From: Pleurocapsa sp. MO_226.B13
Lineage (GTDB): Bacteria; Cyanobacteriota; Cyanobacteriia; Cyanobacteriales; Xenococcaceae
Reading direction: 5' to 3'
DNA: 6,343 nucleotides
Assembly (NCBI GenBank): GCA_030064795.1
Contig: JASJEI010000327.1
Span: forward strand, 1-6,343
Positions 1 to 5,517 of this stretch are shown piece by piece. The translations under genes and the position numbers were made by a program. Under the pieces are notes generated by a model, which ran no database searches, was not told the origin of the DNA, and saw only the letters and a list, made by a program, of their open reading frames with translations. The stretch's first letter is position 1. Each line of letters begins with the position of its first letter.

Positions 1-40
1 GCAAGACTTTCAAATTTTAGTTACAAAAGTAAATAATGGC

Positions 41-1654
41 TCAAACCTTTATCCTGTAAGCATTGTAAAAATAAGGTGCGTTTGCCCTGTCATCTTGTCC
101 GCCTGTTGATAAGGAACAACTGACTTTTACGGAAGGATCGTTTTTCAAAATAGCTGTAGTCTGAAGTGAGCCATTTTTCTCATCCAACTCTGCCGTTACT
201 AAAACCTCTGTTCCTTTAGGATATGCTTTGTCAAGTGCCAACCACATATCCCCAATTCGCTCATCATCTCGCTTGCTGACATCATCGGGACTATAAAACT
301 TAAAGTGAATTAAGCTTTGTCCATCTGCTTCTGTTCTGAAGGTATGAGTCGTTTTAACGGGAAGAATATCTCCTTGTTTGATAAGTTTGTGTCTGGGATC
401 TTCAACTAATTCAATACAATAGTCGCGAGAAACCGTACCAACCTTTTCAACCAATCCAGCAGCTTGAATAGCAGCACCTTCAGCCACAGCGTACATCGGA
501 CGAGGATGAACTACTACTCTTTCTGCGCCAAAAGCTGCTTTAACTTTGCGCTGTACCAAAGGAATTTGTGATGAACCACCTACAAGCAAGACAACATCAA
601 TCATCTCCTCTGGATAATCAGAATACTTAATCGCATCCTGACAAACAGCAATAGAACGCTCTACCAAGGGGGAAATTATTTCCTCAAACTGTTCGCGGGT
701 AATCTCTACATCAATAGATATAGCCATGCCTAAATCATCTATTAGAGGAGTAGAAGGCATAATTTTAGCTGTAGAATTACTACTCAATAAAATCTTGGCT
801 TGTTCCACAGCCATTTTTAGATCGCCCAAGAAACGAACTCTCTGATAATGGGGCATCTTAGCAATTAAGCCATCAACATCATCCAAATCCTCTGCTTCTG
901 CTACCTGTTGTTTAACAAAATCAATAATGCGATCGTCAATATCGTCTCCACCCAGCCATAAATCCCCTGCTTTGCCAGATTCAATAAACTGATTGCCAGC
1001 AGCAGTTACTATAGATGAGTCAAAAGTACCACCTCCAAAGTCATAAACCAGAATAGTTTTAACATCATCAGAATCTGGTTGAAAACCATAAGATCTTGCT
1101 GCTGCTGTGGGTTCTGGTAACAGTTCCGATCCTGCTAATCCTGCTCTAGTAGCTGCTATTTGAGTAGCGTGTCTTTGTTTATCGTTAAAATAGGCAGGAA
1201 TAGTAATAACTGCTTTAGTAATTGTTTCTCTTTGCCCTTGCTGTTCTTGATAAGTTTGAGCATTCTGAACTACTTTTTTCAGAATTTCAGCACTAACATC
1301 TTCAGGCTCATATTCTTTCCCATCTAACCATACGGCAAGGCTATTTTCTGTTCCTTTTGATGACTTAGAAATTTTATAGGCAAAGCGATCCAATTGCTGT
1401 TGAACTACAGAATCGCCAAAACCTCTACCGATTAGACGTTTGATTGAAATGATGACATTTTCAGGATCGGCTTTGAGCTTTTGATATGCATCATTTCCTA
1501 CGATAATTCGATTGTTTTCCAATGCGATCGCAGAACGAGTAAGAGTGCGATCTGGTGCAGGATTATCTGGTGCAGTTACCACTTCTGTATTAGCAAATTT
1601 GAAAGCAGCAACAGAATTGGTCGTTCCTAAATCAATTCCAACTATATTTCCCAT
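41..1654 (-). CDS. Hsp70-family chaperone (DnaK paralogue) lacking the C-terminal lid
   Basis: This is an ATP-dependent Hsp70-type chaperone of 537 residues, expected to be cytosolic. The nucleotide-binding domain (about residues 1-400) is complete: phosphate-1 motif GIDLGTTNS (6-14), the Lys of IKRLIGR (K72), EPTAAA around E181, phosphate-2 motif YDFGGGTFD (204-212, T210 at the place of DnaK T199), and adenosine motif LLVGGSSQIP (356-365). Residues about 408-515 resemble a substrate-binding beta domain (IKQGDILPVK, then F-T-DGQ). The usual hydrophobic interdomain linker (DVLLLDV type) is not recognisable, and the helical lid is absent, so the protein is roughly 100 residues shorter than a typical DnaK. 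It is therefore a paralogue rather than the housekeeping DnaK. The ATG at 1654 is supported by an AAAGGAAA ribosome site (1661-1668) with suitable spacing. No dnaJ or grpE lies in view. The family call is secure; the client is unknown. Confidence 0.95.
   Translation of the reverse strand: MGNIVGIDLGTTNSVAAFKFANTEVVTAPDNPAPDRTLTRSAIALENNRIIVGNDAYQKLKADPENVIISIKRLIGRGFGDSVVQQQLDRFAYKISKSSKGTENSLAVWLDGKEYEPEDVSAEILKKVVQNAQTYQEQQGQRETITKAVITIPAYFNDKQRHATQIAATRAGLAGSELLPEPTAAARSYGFQPDSDDVKTILVYDFGGGTFDSSIVTAAGNQFIESGKAGDLWLGGDDIDDRIIDFVKQQVAEAEDLDDVDGLIAKMPHYQRVRFLGDLKMAVEQAKILLSSNSTAKIMPSTPLIDDLGMAISIDVEITREQFEEIISPLVERSIAVCQDAIKYSDYPEEMIDVVLLVGGSSQIPLVQRKVKAAFGAERVVVHPRPMYAVAEGAAIQAAGLVEKVGTVSRDYCIELVEDPRHKLIKQGDILPVKTTHTFRTEADGQSLIHFKFYSPDDVSKRDDERIGDMWLALDKAYPKGTEVLVTAELDEKNGSLQTTAILKNDPSVKVSCSLSTGGQDDRANAPYFYNAYRIKV
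1524..1531. repeat. HIP1 octamer GCGATCGC inside the Hsp70 gene
   Basis: This is an exact GCGATCGC copy within the coding sequence, encoding part of the SAIALE stretch near residue 43 of the Hsp70 protein. Confidence 0.85.
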
Positions 1655-1830
1655 GTAATATTTCCTTTCTATAAAAATTTTTGCCTTAAATTAAAAATCT
1701 TTAAAGCAACTTCATATTTTTATAGTTCCCAAATATTACTTTTTCTCATCAAAATCGGCAATATGGCAGCAAATGTAAGCTAATTAACCCTAAATTACTA
1801 ATTAATGCTTGTATATGTATCGAGGAAAAA

Positions 1831-1847
1831 AGTCTAATCGATTGACT
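1831..1847. promoter_or_regulatory. Near-palindrome AGTC-T-AATCGATT-GACT, possible operator
   Basis: AATCGATT is a perfect 8-base palindrome. It is flanked by AGTC on the left and GACT on the right, which are complementary apart from one extra T on the left. The site lies in the divergent intergenic region about 180 bases from the Hsp70 start, where a regulator could bind. I cannot assign it to a known regulator, and short AT-rich palindromes occur by chance. Confidence 0.2.
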
Positions 1848-1886
1848 ATATAGCCTTTCTCAAATAGGTCTAGATATATTGTCAGA

Positions 1887-1894
1887 GCGATCGC
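1887..1894. repeat. HIP1 octamer GCGATCGC, intergenic
   Basis: This is an exact GCGATCGC palindrome, the highly iterated HIP1 sequence of cyanobacterial genomes. It lies between the two divergent genes. Confidence 0.85.
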
Positions 1895-1977
1895 CATAAT
1901 CAATAATGTTCAAACCTAACTCTCAAGTTTAAGATGCAATTACTCTCATGTCTTTTCTGCTTTGCGTCTCTTTAGCT

Positions 1978-1986
1978 TGCTATAAT
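1978..1986 (+). promoter_or_regulatory. Extended -10 promoter TGCTATAAT for the PTPS-like gene
   Basis: TG-C-TATAAT is a perfect consensus -10 hexamer with the extended TG element. No good -35 lies 16-18 bases upstream, as is common for extended -10 promoters. Transcription would begin near 1993, leaving a leader of about 43 bases before the ATG at 2036. Confidence 0.6.
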
Positions 1987-2035
1987 AACAACATAATTTA
2001 CTTAACTTTACAATTAAAGAGTTTCAACTCGATAT

Positions 2036-2911
2036 ATGAAATGCATCATTAATCGTCGCGCTCAGTTTTCCGCGAGTCATCGCTACTGGCTGCCAGAATT
2101 AGAGGAAGCAGAAAACCAACGCCTCTTTGGTGCTTGTAGTCGTTTTCCAGGACACGGACACAATTATGTTTTGTACGTCTCTTTAGAAGGCGATCTCGAC
2201 GAGTATGGCATGGTAGAAAACTTGTCTGTAGTTAAACAGGTAATTAAACGAGAAGTTACTAGCCAACTAAATTATTCCCATCTTAACGATGCTTGGTCGG
2301 AAGAATTTAAGCAAACTTTACCGACTACAGAAAATATTGCTAGGGTGATTTGGCACAAACTTGCACCTTATTTACCTCTGGTTAATATTCAATTATTTGA
2401 ACATCCCGAACTTTGGGCAGATTATCAAGGAAACAACATGGAAGCGACTTTAACCGTTAAAACCCACTTTAGTGCTGCTCATCGTTTGGCACTACCTAAC
2501 CTCAGCTTTGAAGAAAATCAAGAAATTTATGGCAAATGCGCTCGTCCCAACGGTCACGGACACAATTATCATTTAGAAGTTACCGTAGCGGGTGAAATCG
2601 ATAAACGCACGGGAATGATAGTAGATTTAGGTGCGCTACAAAATGTAATTGATGAATATGTCGTTGAACCTTTCGACCACACTTTCTTGAATAAAGATAT
2701 CCCTTATTTTGCCGAGGTTGTACCGACTGCGGAGAATATTGCGGTGCGAATTGCGGATTTATTGCGATCGCCGATAAAAGAATTGGGCGCAGAATTAGAC
2801 AAGATCAGATTAATTGAAAGCCCCAATAATTCCTGCGAAATCAACTGTCGCGTAGCTAATTCAAATACCGAGTCTAAGTCATTTTCCAGATCGGTATTGG
2901 CTTCCAACTAA
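2036..2911 (+). CDS. Tandem-domain 6-pyruvoyl/6-carboxytetrahydropterin synthase (PTPS/QueD family)
   Basis: This 291-residue protein consists of two fused PTPS-like domains, about residues 1-132 and 136-270; single-domain members have about 120-145 residues. The family converts dihydroneopterin triphosphate to 6-pyruvoyl-tetrahydropterin (biopterin-type pterins) or, as QueD, to 6-carboxytetrahydropterin (queuosine pathway). Domain 2 looks fully active: zinc ligands H149, H174 and H176, catalytic C168, the D214-H215 pair and pterin-binding E261. Domain 1 keeps the zinc ligands H15, H40 and H42, C34 and E122, but the Asp-His pair aligns with N79-Y80. In both domains the Cys-to-His spacing (C-x5-H-x-H) matches animal PTPS rather than E. 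coli QueD (C-x3-H-x-H), which favours a pterin role, although automated annotation would probably say 6-carboxytetrahydropterin synthase. The ribosome site is weak (AAAGAG, 2016-2021). The last 20 residues form a Ser-rich tail. No other queuosine or pterin gene is adjacent. Confidence 0.92.
   Translation: MKCIINRRAQFSASHRYWLPELEEAENQRLFGACSRFPGHGHNYVLYVSLEGDLDEYGMVENLSVVKQVIKREVTSQLNYSHLNDAWSEEFKQTLPTTENIARVIWHKLAPYLPLVNIQLFEHPELWADYQGNNMEATLTVKTHFSAAHRLALPNLSFEENQEIYGKCARPNGHGHNYHLEVTVAGEIDKRTGMIVDLGALQNVIDEYVVEPFDHTFLNKDIPYFAEVVPTAENIAVRIADLLRSPIKELGAELDKIRLIESPNNSCEINCRVANSNTESKSFSRSVLASN
2764..2771. repeat. HIP1 octamer GCGATCGC inside the PTPS-like gene
   Basis: This is an exact GCGATCGC copy in the coding sequence, encoding LRSP near residue 244 of the PTPS-like protein. 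Confidence 0.85.
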
Positions 2912-2958
2912 TAGCTTTGAGAAATTAGTTCTTGCGGTAGATTAAATCTCAAATTGAT

Positions 2959-2995
2959 AAGGATATCTTATTTTAAGTAATAAGGTATCCTTTTT
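2959..2995 (+). terminator. Intrinsic terminator of the PTPS-like gene
   Basis: A 14-base-pair stem pairs 2959-2972 (AAGGATATCTTATT) with 2979-2992 (AATAAGGTATCCTT). There is a single G-U pair and a 6-base loop (2973-2978), and the T-run covers 2991-2995. It lies about 48 bases after the stop codon at 2911. It should end the transcript before the next plus-strand gene, making the PTPS-like gene monocistronic. Confidence 0.85.
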
Positions 2996-3337
2996 GATTT
3001 AAATTCAAAGTGCTAACAATAGCTAAATTATTTTAAGTTTAATATCAAGCGAAAATTAAAATCAATTTAGTAAGTTGGGTCAATTGAAGGCAAATAAAGT
3101 TCATAATCTGCTTAAAAGCGGAAATATATATCATTAATGCTCATAAACTATCTCAAATCTCCGATTATACTGTGAGAAGATATTCAGGACTGTTATCAGT
3201 TGCTCTAGTAATTAGATCGACTAATTAGTTCAACATCAAAAAGTGTTTGATACTATGAGCAAAAGTTATAGTCGTCATAGTAAATCACCAACTAACAGTA
3301 CACTAATATTCATTTAAACCATAGGAGAGCATAAAAT
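2996..3337. other. Long AT-rich region upstream of the CAAD/CURT1-like gene
   Basis: These 342 bases lie between the PTPS terminator and the membrane-protein ATG. They must contain the promoter of the downstream gene. The best -10-like word is TATACT (3166-3171), with no good -35; if used, it would give a 5' leader of about 160 bases. The region also contains an inverted repeat (3209-3227), and a GCTCATA / TATGAGC pair at 3139-3145 and 3254-3260 too far apart to interpret. I see no tRNA, recognisable riboswitch or convincing gene. Confidence 0.5.
3209..3227. promoter_or_regulatory. Inverted repeat TAATTAG-N5-CTAATTA, possible operator
   Basis: Two perfect 7-base arms (3209-3215 and 3221-3227) flank a 5-base spacer ATCGA. 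The repeat lies 111 bases before the ATG of the CAAD/CURT1-like gene. Its AT-only arms and lack of a following T-run argue against a terminator. It could bind a dimeric regulator, but I recognise no known operator. Confidence 0.25.
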
Positions 3338-3766
3338 ATGGAAGCTAATACTCCAGAAGTCACTGAAACTCAGGCAACTACAACAAGTATAAGTAGCGAA
3401 TCTCCAGGAACAATTACCGCTACTACGCCAAAACCTTCCCCAGCCGATACCCAAGTTCAAGAGTATTTGAATATTGGTACTAATTTTTTGAGTAAGCTTT
3501 TTGACTATCTCAAAGAGTTTGTCGATCAAAATCAAAAATTGTTGGTCAATTTATTGCTCATCTTTTTAGGCATAATTGCAGTCAAGATAACTTTAGCTGT
3601 TGTAGCAGCTATTAACGATATTCCTTTGCTTGCGCCGATGTTTGAATTAGTAGGCTTGGGTTACACGGTTTGGTTTGTTTACCGTTATCTTCTGACAAAA
3701 TCTTCTCGCCAAGAATTAGTACAAGAGTTTGAATCTCTTAGAACTCAAGTTGTGGGCAAAGAATAA
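3338..3766 (+). CDS. CAAD/CURT1-family thylakoid membrane protein
   Basis: This 142-residue membrane protein has the CAAD domain (cyanobacterial aminoacyl-tRNA synthetase appended domain), the same fold as the plant and cyanobacterial CURT1 (CURVATURE THYLAKOID 1) proteins that bend thylakoid membranes. The visible order is typical: a disordered Thr/Ser/Pro-rich N-terminus (1-38), an amphipathic helix (about 39-64, YLNIGTNFLSKLFDYLKEF), a first transmembrane helix (about 68-91), a short turn with the IPLLAPMFELVGLGYT stretch (95-110) leading into a second transmembrane helix ending near 119, and a charged amphipathic C-terminal helix (121-138). No synthetase domain is attached, so this is the stand-alone form. 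The ATG at 3338 follows a good ribosome site, AGGAGAG (3323-3329). It should act in thylakoid membranes by oligomerising at curved edges; that role comes from the family, not from this sequence. It is probably monocistronic, with its own terminator. Confidence 0.9.
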   Translation: MEANTPEVTETQATTTSISSESPGTITATTPKPSPADTQVQEYLNIGTNFLSKLFDYLKEFVDQNQKLLVNLLLIFLGIIAVKITLAVVAAINDIPLLAPMFELVGLGYTVWFVYRYLLTKSSRQELVQEFESLRTQVVGKE

Positions 3767-3822
3767 AGAATAATGTAAGGCTTTGCTTGCATAGACTTTC
3801 ATTTTCAATTTAACTTGAAGAT

Positions 3823-3852
3823 TCCCCAGAAGTTCCTAGTCTGGGGATTTTT
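3823..3852 (+). terminator. Intrinsic terminator of the CAAD/CURT1-like gene
   Basis: An 8-base-pair GC-rich stem pairs TCCCCAGA (3823-3830) with TCTGGGGA (3840-3847) around a 9-base loop. It is followed by TTTTT (3848-3852), then ATTT. The T-run overlaps the stop codon (3851-3853) of the convergent minus-strand gene, so the two genes are packed end to end. Read from the minus strand the stem has no T-run after it, so it is a weaker stop for that gene. Confidence 0.85.
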
Positions 3853-5218
3853 ATTTGTCCAACAGCCTTAATTGGTGGTTAATTCTGCTTTGAACTGCCT
3901 GCAATTCTCTCAGATTAGTAAATTCAGCAGTATCAAAACAAGCTTGAATTTTTCTGAGGGTTTTTTCTAGCTGTTTTGCTAAGTATAAAGCCTGTTCGCT
4001 AACTTTATCCATCTGTTGTTGTTCGTAGACTTGTAAATTCTTGCCCCTCAAAATTTTGACCAGTAATATTTGCTTCTGATTTTGGGAGGTAAATTCGATA
4101 CGGAGTAAAATTCTCTCTTGCTCGTAAAATCTTTCTAAAACGACTTTTTTGGGATGATTGGACAGATCCAAAGGAATTCTTGCCATCCGCTTGATCTCGT
4201 CGATTAGAGAGCAAAAAATCGGTAAAGGAACTTGTTCGAGATAAGATTGGGGTAGTTGAGCTTTATTGGCAACAATGCTGCCGTAACTACTATAGCGAGT
4301 TAAGTCGATCGCTTCAGTGTGATATTTAAAGGCTTGCTCTAACAATTTTTGCCAAGATAACTGCGGAGTTAATTGGGAGAGAAAATCTTCTGTTTCCAGT
4401 TCATCTTCATCAAGAGCTTGGAGAGAATTATTTATCTCTATTGTCGAGTCTAAGCTGATGGTTCGATCGCGTTCGATTTTTGATTGATGTTGAGCGTTGG
4501 TTTGAGCTAATAGTTGAGCGGGATCGTTAGCAATAATCGTTGGCTTGTCGTCTAAATTATTCTTGGCTTGCTGGTGTGAAAATTCGGCGGGAATTTCATA
4601 AACAGTTGCTGTTGGATCTGCTGCTTTTGAAACTTGGGAAGGCGAGTTGGGAGATAAATCTAGATCTTTGAGAAAATCCAAGTCTGGGGGCAATCCTTCT
4701 AAACCTTTGGGAGTCTCGGTTTTTGGCTCGGAGTCGGTGACTTCAGCTTGAGAAATAATGGTTGGAGTTGAATCTGCTAATCTCTTTCTAGAAAAATCAT
4801 TAGTTACAGAAGCTCGATTGGGATCGAAGCTGGCTTCAATAACAGTCGCATCAATAACGGTTTGATTTCGATCTTTAGTCCGATCTTGCTTTGAAGCTTG
4901 CTGGTGATTTTGAGGATAACTAGCAAGTAAAATCTCCAGAGTTTGATCGTCAATTAACTCGAGCTTCAAATTGTAATTAAAGACTTTGGCGATCGAGTTA
5001 ATAAATTTTAATGATTCTGGGTTATCTGGATTTAACATCCCCAGGGTCAAATTACCATCTTCTAGGTTTAGAGGCAAAATTTGGTAATGCCGACAGGAAT
5101 CTACAGGAAAAATTGAATCAATTAGCTCGAAGATTTTTTTGCTATTAGCAAGGCAATCAGCGAACATCGCTGTTGGAAGATCTTTATTGAAGTGAGAGCT
5201 ATTATTGAATTGAGACAT
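3851..5218 (-). CDS. PilB/GspE-like protein without an ATPase core (MshEN/T2SSE_N domain)
   Basis: This 455-residue protein resembles the front part of type IV pilus / type II secretion ATPases. Counting from the chosen Met, residues about 23-102 fit the T2SSE_N (MshEN) domain: an LIDSIFPVDSCRHYQILPL stretch, then LTLGMLNPDNPESL. Residues about 288-404 resemble the substrate-facing domain that precedes the RecA core in PilB/GspE (AIDLTRYSSYGSIV, the helix LIDEIKRMARIPL, then beta strands). No Walker A, Walker B or tetracysteine motif follows; instead the protein ends in a predicted coiled coil (about 398-455). The middle (about 104-284) is a low-complexity acidic Thr/Ser/Pro linker with repeated T-[IV]-[IV] motifs. 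It therefore probably binds a partner or ligand rather than powering a motor; MshE-type N-domains bind cyclic-di-GMP, but I cannot show that here. I chose the ATG at 5218, behind a weak AGG; a TTG at 5236 would add six residues. Confidence 0.65.
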   Translation of the reverse strand: MSQFNNSSHFNKDLPTAMFADCLANSKKIFELIDSIFPVDSCRHYQILPLNLEDGNLTLGMLNPDNPESLKFINSIAKVFNYNLKLELIDDQTLEILLASYPQNHQQASKQDRTKDRNQTVIDATVIEASFDPNRASVTNDFSRKRLADSTPTIISQAEVTDSEPKTETPKGLEGLPPDLDFLKDLDLSPNSPSQVSKAADPTATVYEIPAEFSHQQAKNNLDDKPTIIANDPAQLLAQTNAQHQSKIERDRTISLDSTIEINNSLQALDEDELETEDFLSQLTPQLSWQKLLEQAFKYHTEAIDLTRYSSYGSIVANKAQLPQSYLEQVPLPIFCSLIDEIKRMARIPLDLSNHPKKVVLERFYEQERILLRIEFTSQNQKQILLVKILRGKNLQVYEQQQMDKVSEQALYLAKQLEKTLRKIQACFDTAEFTNLRELQAVQSRINHQLRLLDK

Positions 5219-5281
5219 TGTGCCTGTTGATAACAATAAATATTTTAAAAATTAACTAAGAGCTTACTGTTATTAAATATC

Positions 5282-5302
5282 TAGTTATTAGTTACTAGTT
5301 AT
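5282..5302 (+). repeat. Three tandem heptamers TAGTTAT/TAGTTAC/TAGTTAT
   Basis: Three consecutive 7-base units differ at only one position, the last base of the middle unit. Short tandemly repeated repetitive (STRR) heptamers are known from cyanobacterial genomes, and this fits that pattern. With only three units it could also be a chance feature of AT-rich DNA. Confidence 0.6.
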
Positions 5303-5322
5303 TTGCCCTGCTTTCGGTCTGA

Positions 5323-5454
5323 TTAAGACTTTTTGAGCGTCGGTTAGAAGCTAATGTAACTAAAGGCGATCGCGGTTTGCTTAGAGCTTATGTCGATCGG
5401 CAAGTTTTAGTTGTATTGCTAGTACCAACAATCTTAAATTACCCAAATTAGCTG
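5323..5454 (+). pseudogene. Possible start-less coding remnant
   Basis: This frame is open for 43 codons between a TGA (5320-5322) and a TAG. It has no ATG or GTG start and no ribosome site. Its middle reads like protein (EANVTKGDRGLLRAYVDR, then a hydrophobic LVVLLVPTIL), which suggests the leftover tail of a lost gene. I recognise no family. A HIP1 octamer (GCGATCGC) supplies the GDR residues, so part of the protein-like look may be accidental. Confidence 0.2.
5366..5373. repeat. HIP1 octamer GCGATCGC in the 5.2-5.5 kb gap
   Basis: This is an exact GCGATCGC copy in non-coding sequence. It is the fourth copy in the window. Confidence 0.85.
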
Positions 5455-5517
5455 ACAAGATTAGCAAAATATTTGGCTCTTCCGATTTGGTCATGCCAAA
5501 CTGTTAGAAACTAGTAC

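Larger units (their letters stand above)
1655..2035. other. Divergent intergenic region between the Hsp70 and PTPS genes
   Basis: This 381-base AT-rich gap separates two divergent genes, so it should hold both promoters. The rightward promoter is visible as TGCTATAAT near 1980. For the leftward Hsp70 gene I found no convincing -35/-10 pair. I also saw no CIRCE operator (TTAGCACTC-N9-GAGTGCTAA), so HrcA control is not supported. The gap holds one HIP1 octamer and one near-palindrome (1831-1847). I see no coding sequence or structural RNA. Confidence 0.6.
5219..5517. other. Intergenic region upstream of the PilB-like gene
   Basis: This gap of about 300 bases separates two minus-strand genes. 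The part near 5219-5280 is very AT-rich and should carry the promoter of the PilB-like gene, but I see no clear -35/-10 pair. It contains a heptamer repeat (5282-5302), a HIP1 octamer and a possible coding remnant on the plus strand (5323-5454). No RNA gene is recognisable. Confidence 0.5.

Noticed and set aside
1842..1880. TTGACT followed by TAGATA/TATATT as a second promoter for the PTPS-like gene
   Set aside because: The spacing between the elements is far from 16-18 bases, and a much better extended -10 lies closer to the gene.
2704..2907. Minus-strand open frame opposite the end of the PTPS-like gene
   Set aside because: It lies wholly antisense to a well-supported coding sequence and shows no family features.
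3009..3016. AGTGCTAA, most of a CIRCE half-site (GAGTGCTAA)
   Set aside because: There is no inverted partner TTAGCACTC nearby, and it lies downstream of the PTPS gene, not in front of the Hsp70 gene.
3255..3317. 20-codon ATG frame just upstream of the CAAD/CURT1-like gene, considered as a leader peptide
   Set aside because: It has no ribosome site, a Ser/Thr/Asn-rich composition of no clear kind and no attenuator-like hairpin after it; a frame this short is expected by chance.
5222..5233. GCCTGTTGATAA, a 12-base word identical to 101-112
   Set aside because: About one such match is expected by chance in a window of this size, and the contexts differ (inside the Hsp70 gene versus upstream of the PilB-like gene).
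5381..5494. 37-codon ATG frame on the minus strand
   Set aside because: It is short, has low complexity (Leu-rich), no ribosome site and no recognisable family.
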